From Clavibacter sepedonicus (GTDB lineage: Bacteria > Actinomycetota > Actinomycetes > Actinomycetales > Microbacteriaceae), in the NCBI RefSeq assembly GCF_000069225.1, contig NC_010407.1, positions 2,294,001-2,358,000 on the forward strand: 64,000 bases of DNA. Direction: 5' to 3'. Under the pieces are notes generated by a model. It made no database searches. It had not been told where the DNA came from and worked only from the letters and a program-made list of their open reading frames with translations. The translations under genes and the position numbers were made by a program. Below, in pieces: positions 24,021 through 32,474 of the stretch (the first letter of the stretch is position 1; every line of letters begins with the position of its first letter).

Positions 24021-25436
24021 ATGACAGACACCCTGGACTCCGCCCGCGTCGGCACCCCTGCCGGCTCCGCCTCCGACTCCCCCGCCGCGTCCGCCCGCGA
24101 CGCGCGCCCCCAGGTGCCGCAGGAGCGACGCATCGTGACGGAGATCCCCGGCCCGCTCTCGCGCGAGCTGCACGAGCGCCGGAAGCGCGTGGTGCCGCCC
24201 GGCGTCTCCTCCCTGCTGCCCGTCTACATCTCCCGCGCGCACGGCGCGATCGTGGAGGACGTGGACGGCAACCGCTTCATCGACCTGGGCGCCGGCATCG
24301 GCGTGACCACCGTCGGCCACACCCGCCAGGAGGTCGTGGACGCGGCGACCGCGCAGCTCGGCGACGTGATCCACACGCTCTTCACCGTCACCCCGTACGA
24401 GGAGTACGTGCGCGTGGCGGAGCTGCTCGCGGAGCACACGCCCGGCACGCACGAGAAGCGCACGGTGCTCGTGAACTCGGGCGCGGAGGCCGTGGAGAAC
24501 GGCGTGAAGATCGCGCGCAAGCACACCGGACGGCGCGCGGTGGCGGTGCTCGACCACGGCTACCACGGCCGCACCAACCTGACGATGGCGATGAACTACA
24601 AGGCGTCGCCCTACGGCACCGGCTTCGGCCCCTTCGCCGGCGACGTGTACCACGCGCCCAGCTCCTACCCCTATCACGACGGCCTCTCGGGAGCCGAGGC
24701 CGCGGCCCGCACGATCTCGTACCTCGAGAAGCGCATCGGCGCGACCGACCTCGCGTGCGTCGTCGCCGAGCCCATCCAGGGCGAGGGCGGCTTCATGGTG
24801 CCGGCCGACGGCTTCCTTCCCGCGCTCCAGGAGTGGTGCACGGCGAACGGCGTGGTCTTCATCGCCGACGAGATCCAGTCGGGACTCGCGCGCACCGGCC
24901 GCTTCTTCGCGAGCGAGCACCTCGGCCTCGTGCCCGACCTCGTGCTCACGGCCAAGGGCATCGCGGGCGGCCTGCCGCTCGCGGGCGTGACCGGACGCGC
25001 GGAGATCATGGACTCCGCGCTCCCCGGCGGGCTCGGCGGCACGTTCGGCGGCAACCCCGTCGCGGCAGCTGCCGCGGTGGCCGTGTTCGAGGCGATCGAG
25101 ACGCACGGCCTGCTCGACGAGGCCACGCGCATCGGCGACCACCTGCACCGCGCGCTCACCGAGCTGCAGCAGGAGCACGACATCATCGGCGACGTGCGCG
25201 GCATCGGCGCGATGATCGCGATCGAGCTCGTGCAGCCGGGCACGGGATCCACCACGAAGGAGCCGAACGCGGACGCGGTCGCGGCCATCGCGGCGTACTG
25301 CCACGCGCACGGCGTGATCATCCTCACGGCCGGCACGTACGGCAACGTGCTGCGCTTCCTGCCGAGCCTCGCGATCTCCGAGGAGCTGCTCGGCGACGCC
25401 CTCGGCGTGCTCGCCGACGCGTTCCGGGCCCTCTGA
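24021..25436 (+). CDS. gabT: 4-aminobutyrate--2-oxoglutarate transaminase
   Basis: This 471-residue class III PLP aminotransferase transfers the amino group of GABA to 2-oxoglutarate, giving succinate semialdehyde. GRRAVAVLDHGYHGRTNLTM and VVAEPIQGEGGFMVP are typical, with VFIADEIQSGLARTGRFF for the PLP Asp and LTAKGIAGGLPLAGVTGR for the PLP Lys. The first 35 residues are a disordered Ser/Ala-rich extension, so the true start could be slightly later, but the ATG at 24021 is right behind a -10-like TAAACT. The stop overlaps the ATG of the asparaginase gene (TGATG), so the two are translated together. Confidence 0.9.
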   Translation: MTDTLDSARVGTPAGSASDSPAASARDARPQVPQERRIVTEIPGPLSRELHERRKRVVPPGVSSLLPVYISRAHGAIVEDVDGNRFIDLGAGIGVTTVGHTRQEVVDAATAQLGDVIHTLFTVTPYEEYVRVAELLAEHTPGTHEKRTVLVNSGAEAVENGVKIARKHTGRRAVAVLDHGYHGRTNLTMAMNYKASPYGTGFGPFAGDVYHAPSSYPYHDGLSGAEAAARTISYLEKRIGATDLACVVAEPIQGEGGFMVPADGFLPALQEWCTANGVVFIADEIQSGLARTGRFFASEHLGLVPDLVLTAKGIAGGLPLAGVTGRAEIMDSALPGGLGGTFGGNPVAAAAAVAVFEAIETHGLLDEATRIGDHLHRALTELQQEHDIIGDVRGIGAMIAIELVQPGTGSTTKEPNADAVAAIAAYCHAHGVIILTAGTYGNVLRFLPSLAISEELLGDALGVLADAFRAL

Positions 25437-26446
25437 TGGGGACGTCCGTCGAGACTATCGCCGTCCAAGGCGCCGTGGAGCTCGCGGTGCTCGAGCGCAG
25501 CGGCTTCGTGGAGTCGCGCCACATCGGCGCGGCCGTCGTGCTGTCGCCCGCGGGCGAGGTGCTGCGCGAGGTGGGCGACGCGACCACGCCCGTGTTCCCG
25601 CGCTCGAGCATGAAGCCGTTCCAGGCGCTCGCCGTGCTCGCGAGCGGCGCGGAGCTCACCGAGGAGGAGCACGTGCTGGCGACCGCCAGCCACGCCGCGA
25701 CCGCGCGTCACGTCGAGGTCGTGCGCGGGATCCTCGCGAAGGCCGGCCTCGACGAGTCCGCTCTCCGCTGCCCCGCCGACTGGCCGCTCGACCGGGCCGC
25801 GCGCGACGAGCTCGTGCGGGCCGGGATCCCCGCGTCGCCCGTCTACATGAACTGCTCCGGCAAGCACGCCGCGATGCTGCTCGCCTGCGTGACCAACGGC
25901 TGGTCGACCGACGACTACCTGCACCCGGACCACCCCCTGCAGGTGCGGATCCGCGACGTCGTCGAGCGCTTCACGGGCGAGCGGATCGCCACGACGGGCA
26001 TCGACGGGTGCGGCGCGCCCGTGCACGCGATGTCGCTGACGGCGCTCGCCCGCGGGATCCACCGCATCGCGACCTCCGCGCCCGGCTCGCCGTTCGCGCT
26101 GTACCGGCACGCGGCGGCGCTGACCGCGGCGGTGCGCGCCCATGGCTGGGCCATCGACGGCCCCGGCCGCGCGAACACCGTCGTGATCGAGCATCTCGGC
26201 CTGTTCGCCAAGGGCGGGGCCGAGGGGATCATGATCATGACCGCCCCCGACGGCACGACGGTGGCATCGAAGACGCTCGACGGCAGCCTCCGGGCATCCA
26301 CGATCGTGGCGCTGGAGCTGCTGGCCCAGGCCGGCGCGATCACGCGGGACGACGTGGAGCGCGTGCGCCCCGAGCTCGACCTCGCGGTGCTCGGCGGCGG
26401 CGTGCCTGTGGGCGAGATCCGGGTGTCCCCGGCGCTCATCGGCTGA
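25436..26446 (+). CDS. asparaginase (plant/rhizobial type II family)
   Basis: This 336-residue protein of the asparaginase II family (the thermolabile Rhizobium type, unrelated to E. coli AnsA/AnsB) would hydrolyse asparagine to aspartate and ammonia. Family blocks are VFPRSSMKPFQALAVL (about 54-70), CSGKHAAMLLAC (about 140-152) and GIDGCGAPVHAMSLTALARG (about 188-207). GRANTVVIEHLGLFAKGGAEG follows. The Ser-x-x-Lys in SSMK, the Cys-Ser-Gly-Lys and the GCGAP motif are complete. Coupled to gabT by a TGATG overlap, it suggests use of plant-derived asparagine and GABA as nitrogen sources. Its 3' end overlaps the convergent FtsK-like gene by 11 bp. Confidence 0.88.
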   Translation: MGTSVETIAVQGAVELAVLERSGFVESRHIGAAVVLSPAGEVLREVGDATTPVFPRSSMKPFQALAVLASGAELTEEEHVLATASHAATARHVEVVRGILAKAGLDESALRCPADWPLDRAARDELVRAGIPASPVYMNCSGKHAAMLLACVTNGWSTDDYLHPDHPLQVRIRDVVERFTGERIATTGIDGCGAPVHAMSLTALARGIHRIATSAPGSPFALYRHAAALTAAVRAHGWAIDGPGRANTVVIEHLGLFAKGGAEGIMIMTAPDGTTVASKTLDGSLRASTIVALELLAQAGAITRDDVERVRPELDLAVLGGGVPVGEIRVSPALIG

Positions 26447-29400
26447 CCCCGGCGGGCTGCACGGGGGCTGTTGCTGCTGCTGTCGCCGCCGCTTCCGCCT
26501 GCGCGGGGGCGACCGGCAGCCCGGGCATCACCGGGGGCCACGAGCAGCGGCGCACGTCGCCGTCCGGGGTGATGCGCCAGGCGCGGCCGGGGACCGGGGC
26601 GAGCGGCGGCGGCACCGCGCGGACGCGCAGGAGCGTGCGCGCGTCCCGCGGGGTGCAGCCCTCCATCACGACGTCGCCGATGCGGCGGAGATCCGCGAGG
26701 AGCGGAGCGCGCAGCAGCCAGGCGTCGGGATCCCCGACCACGACGCGGGGGCGCGCCGCGCGGCCGCCGTCCGGGTGCCCGCCGTGGCCGACCTCGGGTC
26801 GCGTCGCCGCGCCGTCTCCGGCCGCGCCGGGGAACGGCTGATCCGGGGACCAGCCCGGCGGGATCCGGGTGGCCTCGACGGCGTCGACGCCCATCTCCCG
26901 GAGGCGCGCGACCTGGACGACGGGCGACGGCGTGACGAGCGCGTGGACGGCACCGCCCGCGAGGACCGCGCGCGGCGCGGGATCCACGACGCCCGGACGG
27001 CTGGCCGCGCGTCCGCGCCGGGCGGACTCGGCTTCGGGCTCGGCCTCGACCTCGGGCGGCTGCGCGACCTGGATCCGCTCGCCGCGCCACTCCCCCGCAC
27101 CCGGCGTGGCACGGGCGTCGAAGAGGCGGCCGTCACCGCCCGCCAGCACGTGCTCCTGGCGGCTTGGGAGAGCGAGGATCACCGGCGGGCCCGCGGCGGC
27201 GGCCACGGCCTGGAGCGGCCCGCCCGCCCGACGTCCCGAGACGGCGAGCGCCACCCCGGCGTGCGGTCCCTCGCGGACGACCGCGGCCATCCCCTCGAGC
27301 AGGGCGGCCTGGTGCTCGGGATCGAGCCGGGAGACGGCGACGTCGAGGTCGTCGGCCAGCACGAGGAGCGGATCCCGGGCGCGGCGCGGGTCGCGGATGC
27401 GGGAGACGACGGCGGCGACCGCGTCCCAGCAGCCCTCCGCGTCCGCCGGCACGTGGACCACGTCGACGCCGGACGCGGCGGCGGACGCGGCGATGGTGCG
27501 CAGGCATGTGCTGCGGCCGGATCCCGGGCCGCCGATGACGAGCAGGTGGCCGTCCGTCGCCGGGCACCACTCGGCCGTCGCCCGGCGCTGCTCCGCGGGC
27601 AGGTCGACGAGGGCGAACGGGACGGCGGGCGCACCGACCCCGGGGGACGCGGATCCGTGCTTGGCGAGGGGCGGCACCGCGGCGAGGTCGGCGAGCGGGA
27701 CGCACGCGGGCAGCGGATCCAGCCACGGGCGCCGGACGGGGGCGGATGTCGCGCGGGCGGCGGCGATGCGGGCGAGGTCGTCCGCCGTCGTCACCCCCAC
27801 CTGGAACGGGCGCGTCGGCGCGCCGTGCGCCCCGACCAGGCACCGCCCGGCGGGCGCGTCGGAGAGGCGGGCCGCCTCGGCGGTGCCGAGGAGCGCCCGG
27901 CTGTCGGCCTCGTTGTTGACGCGGAGCGAGAGGCGGAGGTCGCAGTTGGCGAGCACCGCGTCGCGCACGACACCGGACGGGCGCTGGGTGCAGAGCACGA
28001 GGTGCATGCCGAGCGATCGGCCCCGTGCGGCGATGTCGGCGACGACCTCGTGCAGGCCGTCCTGATCGGCGAGGAGGGCAGCCAGCTCGTCGACGACGAT
28101 GACGAGGCGAGGCAGGACGCCCGCGGCGGCGGGGTCGTCGACGTCGCGGGCGCCGGCCTCGCGGAGGACGCGCTCGCGATGGCGGATCTCCGCGCGCAAG
28201 CTCTCGAGCGCGCGCCGCGCACCTTGCCCGTCGAGGTCGGTGACCAGGCCGACGGCGTGCGGGAGGACGAGCAGCGGGTCGAACGCCGCGCCGCCCTTGA
28301 AGTCGACGAGGAGCACGGTGACCTCCTCGGGCGGGTGCGCCGCGGCGAGCGCCGCCATCCACGTGACGAGGAGCTCGCTCTTGCCGCTGCCCGTGGTGCC
28401 GGCGACGACGGCGTGCGGGCCGTCCGCGACGAGGTCCACGGCCACGGGACCGGCGTGCCCGATACCGATGACGGCAGCCAGCGTGCGCGGTCGGCGGGTG
28501 GGCGCGACGCCGTCCCAGCCGGCGTCGGATCCGTCGCCCGCCGCGAGCCCGAGGGTCGACGTCCCCGGGGCTCCCGCGACCGGCAGCTCCGCGAACGGCA
28601 CACGCGAGGGCAGGGGCGCCCGCGCCGCCGCCAGGCCGCGCCGCCGCGCGAGGTCGGCGAGCTCGTCGGCGAGGCGCTCCACCTCCGTGAGGGACACGAG
28701 GTCGGGCCGCACGAGGCCCGTGCGGGTGACGCGCGGGGACGGGATCCCGACGCGGCCGCCGACGGGCGGGAGCACGTGGGACGGGGCTGTCGCCGTGGAC
28801 GGCAGGGCGTCGAGGGCGAGGAGGGCGTCCGGGGCGTCCGGCACGGTGTCGGCCGCGAGGATCCGCGCCGTTCCCGGGGTGCGCACGTCGAGCACCGTGC
28901 GGCACGCCGCCGGGAGCGACTCGACCCGCGGCGCCGCGGCGAGCACGACCTCCCGCGCGCCGAGCACGAGGCGGATCGCCGAGGCGCCCGGCTCCCCCGG
29001 CACCGCGCCCGGCACGACGCCCGGCGCGGCGGGGCGGTCCGCGCCGGTCCGCGCCTCGCGCAGCCCCTCCGCCGCGTGCGGGAGCCGCTCGAGCCAGTCC
29101 CACTCGGGCCCGGCCGGGCGCGACGCGATGCGGAGGTCGTCCGGCGGCAGGGCGTGCACGAGCTGGACGACGACGCCCCGGAGCACGGGCTCGACCAGGG
29201 CGGGAGCCCCGCGCAGCCCGAGGCCGCCGGCGGCGGGGACGAAGACGGGGGCGTCGGGGACCCAGCGGACGAGATCCGCCCACCGGGCAGGGTCGTGCGC
29301 GGCCGAGGACGCCACCGCTGCTCGGGCGTCGACCCGAGCCCGCCTGATGCGCCGCAGCGGGGAGCGGCCGGACAGGCGGGCCCGGAGCGTGCCGCCTCCG

Positions 29401-29921
29401 GAGCGCTCCTCGGCGTCGGGCACCCGCGCGTCCGGATCCCCGCGCCAGACCAGGCCGCTCGGCACCTCGCCCGTGCCGAGGGCGATGGGGAGCGTGCCGC
29501 CGTCGCCCGGATCCGCCCGCCAGAGGAGCGCGGGGTTCGCGCTGCCGTCGAGGATCTCGCGCGCGGACGGAGCCCGGGAGCGCAGGGCGGTGCGGGCGGC
29601 GGCGACGCGGGCCCGCACCTCGGCGTGCAGGCGCGCCAACGCGGCGCGGGACTCGCGTTCGACCCGGCGGGCCGAGCGGCGGCCGGAGATGCGCTGGTCC
29701 GCGACGCCCGCGACCGCTACCACGGGACCCAGCGCCGCGAACAGCAGCGCGTACGGGGAGCGCGTGACGGCCCAGACGGCGACGCTGACGACGAGGGGCG
29801 CCGCGACGCCGAGCACGGGGAACGGGGGCGGCGGGGCGGGTACGGGCGACGGGGGCGGGGAGATGTCCACCGGCCGAGGACACCACGAGCACGGCGACGC
29901 GGCGGGCGGGCGTCCGCGCAT
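26436..29921 (-). CDS. FtsK/SpoIIIE-domain ATPase, EccC-like
   Basis: This 1161-residue membrane-associated ATPase is of the FtsK/SpoIIIE/EccC class, which powers type VII secretion or DNA translocation. An N-terminal pair of hydrophobic helices (about 35-72) is followed by a linker. A first ATPase has Walker A VAGTTGSGKSELLVTW (about 505) and Walker B LVIVVDELAALL. A second ATPase begins near 797 with GGPGSGRSTCLR (the Walker Lys replaced by Arg) and LLVLADDLDVAV. This matches EccC-like proteins, in which only the first site is fully canonical. It lies at the 3' end of the operon. The ATG at 29921 is used; a GTG at 29870 is an alternative. No WXG100 gene lies nearby. Confidence 0.85.
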   Translation of the reverse strand: MRGRPPAASPCSWCPRPVDISPPPSPVPAPPPPFPVLGVAAPLVVSVAVWAVTRSPYALLFAALGPVVAVAGVADQRISGRRSARRVERESRAALARLHAEVRARVAAARTALRSRAPSAREILDGSANPALLWRADPGDGGTLPIALGTGEVPSGLVWRGDPDARVPDAEERSGGGTLRARLSGRSPLRRIRRARVDARAAVASSAAHDPARWADLVRWVPDAPVFVPAAGGLGLRGAPALVEPVLRGVVVQLVHALPPDDLRIASRPAGPEWDWLERLPHAAEGLREARTGADRPAAPGVVPGAVPGEPGASAIRLVLGAREVVLAAAPRVESLPAACRTVLDVRTPGTARILAADTVPDAPDALLALDALPSTATAPSHVLPPVGGRVGIPSPRVTRTGLVRPDLVSLTEVERLADELADLARRRGLAAARAPLPSRVPFAELPVAGAPGTSTLGLAAGDGSDAGWDGVAPTRRPRTLAAVIGIGHAGPVAVDLVADGPHAVVAGTTGSGKSELLVTWMAALAAAHPPEEVTVLLVDFKGGAAFDPLLVLPHAVGLVTDLDGQGARRALESLRAEIRHRERVLREAGARDVDDPAAAGVLPRLVIVVDELAALLADQDGLHEVVADIAARGRSLGMHLVLCTQRPSGVVRDAVLANCDLRLSLRVNNEADSRALLGTAEAARLSDAPAGRCLVGAHGAPTRPFQVGVTTADDLARIAAARATSAPVRRPWLDPLPACVPLADLAAVPPLAKHGSASPGVGAPAVPFALVDLPAEQRRATAEWCPATDGHLLVIGGPGSGRSTCLRTIAASAAASGVDVVHVPADAEGCWDAVAAVVSRIRDPRRARDPLLVLADDLDVAVSRLDPEHQAALLEGMAAVVREGPHAGVALAVSGRRAGGPLQAVAAAAGPPVILALPSRQEHVLAGGDGRLFDARATPGAGEWRGERIQVAQPPEVEAEPEAESARRGRAASRPGVVDPAPRAVLAGGAVHALVTPSPVVQVARLREMGVDAVEATRIPPGWSPDQPFPGAAGDGAATRPEVGHGGHPDGGRAARPRVVVGDPDAWLLRAPLLADLRRIGDVVMEGCTPRDARTLLRVRAVPPPLAPVPGRAWRITPDGDVRRCSWPPVMPGLPVAPAQAEAAATAAATAPVQPAGVSR

Positions 29922-29960
29922 CGTGGACCGCGGCAGCCTCCTGGCCCTGGGGAGGAGGCG

Positions 29961-32474
29961 TCAGGGACGCGGAGGACGCCGCACAGCAGGCCCGCCAGGA
30001 GCCCGCGAGCCCGCGCCGCCCGCCCGCCCGCCGCTCGCCCGCCGCAGCGACGCGAGCGACACCATCGCCCGGATCCGCTGCCGCCGGGAGCGGCCCGCGT
30101 CCATGCGCGCCGCCAGCTCGTCGACGCGGCGCCAGGCGGCGTCGGCGAGCGGATCCGGCACGTCGCCCGGCGCGAACGCCGACTCGTCGGCCATGTCCGC
30201 GAGCCCGCGCGCGCCGCCCACGCCCACGAGCCGCGCCACCTCGCGACGCGTGGCGGCGACGGCCGGCACGAGGCCGCGGTCGAGCGCGCCATCGCGGAAC
30301 TCGTCCCATGCTCCGCCGACCCGGTCGCGCGCCGCCGACGCCCTGCGCCGCCGACGCCGCCGGGAGACCTTGGCGCCCACCACTGCCAGGAAGGGCGACG
30401 CCGCGAGCCCGAGCCCGAGGAGCGACCAGCCGGCGACGCGCACGGCGGCGAGCACGGCCTGGAGCGCGGGATCCGCCTCGGGCCGGTCGTCGCGGCCCGT
30501 GTCCGGCGGCGTGCGGTCCTCGGGCTCGGCTTGCTCCTCGGCGGGCGGCGGCAGCACGGTCTGCGGACGGGCGACCTCGGTGGGCTCGTCGGGCAGGGCG
30601 TCGGGGACGTCGCGGACGGGCGGGTTCGGATCCACCGCGACCCAGCCGGACGACGCCGTGTCGACCTCGATCCACGCCGTGACGTCGGATCCGCGGACCG
30701 CGACCGGGCCGCCGTCGGCCTCGCGCACGGCCGCCTCGCCGGGCGCGAACCCCATCACGACGCGGACGGGGAAGCCGAGGTCGTCGGCCATGAGCGCGGC
30801 CGCGACCGCGTACTGCTCCGCGTCGCCCAGCATGGGGCGGGTGGTGAGGAGGTCGGCGATCCGCTCGGCCGAGTGCCCCGACCGGCTGAAGGGCGCGTCG
30901 CCGACGCCGTGGCTGACGTAGCCGTCGGCGCGGAGGGCGGAGATCGCGGCGACGAGCTGCGCCCCGGGCGAGGCGGAGGTGCCGGCGCCCGCGTCGGCGC
31001 CGCCCGCGGTCGCGCCGTCGGGGGCCGCGGTCGAGGCCTCGACGCGCGCGGCGACCTCGTCGGGCACGCTCGTGGGGCGCGGGGCCACGGCATCGCCCGG
31101 GCGCTCGTCCGCGAGCGCCTCGAGCGGCGGGGTGGACGCGACGACGGCCTCGATCTCGTACGCGTCGCCCGTGGTCAGCCCGCCGATGACGGCGCCGGTG
31201 GCGGTCGCGTCGTCGTAGTAGAAGGAGTCGGCGAGGCGCCCGCCGCCGTCACCCGCGAAGGCGATGCGCTCGAGGCGGCCCGCGCCCGGGAGCCACACGC
31301 CGCGGTAGGAGTCGATGACGACGTCGAGGGTCACGTCGTCGCCGGCGACGCCCGTCTGGTCGAGCCGGTAGGGCACGCGCGCGAAGGTGCCGGACGCCTG
31401 ACCCGTGCGCGACGCGTCGACGCTGCCGCGCGCGCCGCCCGTGCCGTAGACGACGCCGTCGTACGTGTCGAGCGCGGCGAGGCGCACCCGGCCGCCCGCG
31501 GGCAGGCCCGCGACGGTGAGCAGCGTGCCGTCCACCGCCGGGGTCTTCCAGTAGGTGCGGAAGGAGGAGAGCGGGCTGACCTGCTCGCGCGGGTCGAAGG
31601 GCTGCTCGACCGCGGATCGGAGGCCGGTGCGGGACGCGTCGGGCGGGGCGGCGCCCGTGGCGGCCACCCCGGCGACGAGCGCGACGGCGAGCACGACGGC
31701 CGCGGCCGCCCCGGCCCGCGTCCCCGAGCGGCGCCGGTCGGACGCGGACTCCGCGGGGATCCCCGACTGCCGGCCGAGGCGGCGCACGGCGCGGTGCCGA
31801 CGGCGCCAGCGGCAGCGCGCGATCCAGAGCAGGGCGGTCGCGAGCCAGGCCAGCGCGACGGGGACGAGGAGGCCGGAGACGTCCGGCGCATCCGGGCCCT
31901 GGCTGCGGTCGGGGCCGAGGGCGGCGGCGGCGAGGAGGATCACGAGGGACGGGATCACCGCGAGCTCCGGCCTCTGGGCGCGCAGCGCCACCGAGACGCC
32001 GATCACGGAGCCGAGCAGCACGAGCGCGAACGCGGGCACGAGGAGCGCCTGGTAGTCGCCGACGGGGAGCGCGATGGTCAGCAGCCGGACGACGCCGAGC
32101 GACGCGCCCTCGACGAGCTCGCCGAGTCCCGCGAGCGTGGGCCGCCAGCCGTCGACCGCCCCGGTGGGCACCGCGAGCGGCACGCCGAGCGCGAGGAAGG
32201 CGACGAGGACCGCGCCCGCGACGACCGCGCTCCCCCAGCGGAACCGCGCGCCCGCGACCGCGACGAGCGCGCCGACGACCAGCGTGATCCCCGCCATCCG
32301 CACGAACGACGCATCGCGGTAGACGGGCCAGAAGGCCGCGGCGGCGAGGCCGGTGAGGAGCGCGATCGCGAGGACGGGGACGAGCGTGCGGCCCGGGTCG
32401 CGGGATCCGGCCGGGACGCGGGGGCGGCCCGCGTCGCGACCGGGAGCCGCGCGGCGGGAACCCGCGGCGCTCAC
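29961..32474 (-). CDS. TgpA-like membrane protein with degenerate transglutaminase domain
   Basis: This 837-residue protein starts with about six membrane helices (first 230 residues). A large extracytoplasmic region (about 260-690) follows, then a further membrane helix (about 700-725) and a basic, Ala-rich cytoplasmic tail. The extracytoplasmic region contains the transglutaminase-like fold (MLGDAEQYAVAAALMADDLG, about 546-565, then VRVVMGFAPGE, SDVTAWIEVDTASSGWVAVD). In active relatives the first segment reads with Cys where Ala stands (GDAEQYA), and the His before AW is Thr here, so catalysis is unlikely. The GTG at 32474 overlaps the DUF58 stop (GTGA). It is likely a structural partner of the MoxR/DUF58 pair. 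Confidence 0.85.
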   Translation of the reverse strand: MSAAGSRRAAPGRDAGRPRVPAGSRDPGRTLVPVLAIALLTGLAAAAFWPVYRDASFVRMAGITLVVGALVAVAGARFRWGSAVVAGAVLVAFLALGVPLAVPTGAVDGWRPTLAGLGELVEGASLGVVRLLTIALPVGDYQALLVPAFALVLLGSVIGVSVALRAQRPELAVIPSLVILLAAAALGPDRSQGPDAPDVSGLLVPVALAWLATALLWIARCRWRRRHRAVRRLGRQSGIPAESASDRRRSGTRAGAAAAVVLAVALVAGVAATGAAPPDASRTGLRSAVEQPFDPREQVSPLSSFRTYWKTPAVDGTLLTVAGLPAGGRVRLAALDTYDGVVYGTGGARGSVDASRTGQASGTFARVPYRLDQTGVAGDDVTLDVVIDSYRGVWLPGAGRLERIAFAGDGGGRLADSFYYDDATATGAVIGGLTTGDAYEIEAVVASTPPLEALADERPGDAVAPRPTSVPDEVAARVEASTAAPDGATAGGADAGAGTSASPGAQLVAAISALRADGYVSHGVGDAPFSRSGHSAERIADLLTTRPMLGDAEQYAVAAALMADDLGFPVRVVMGFAPGEAAVREADGGPVAVRGSDVTAWIEVDTASSGWVAVDPNPPVRDVPDALPDEPTEVARPQTVLPPPAEEQAEPEDRTPPDTGRDDRPEADPALQAVLAAVRVAGWSLLGLGLAASPFLAVVGAKVSRRRRRRRASAARDRVGGAWDEFRDGALDRGLVPAVAATRREVARLVGVGGARGLADMADESAFAPGDVPDPLADAAWRRVDELAARMDAGRSRRQRIRAMVSLASLRRASGGRAGGAGSRAPGGPAVRRPPRP

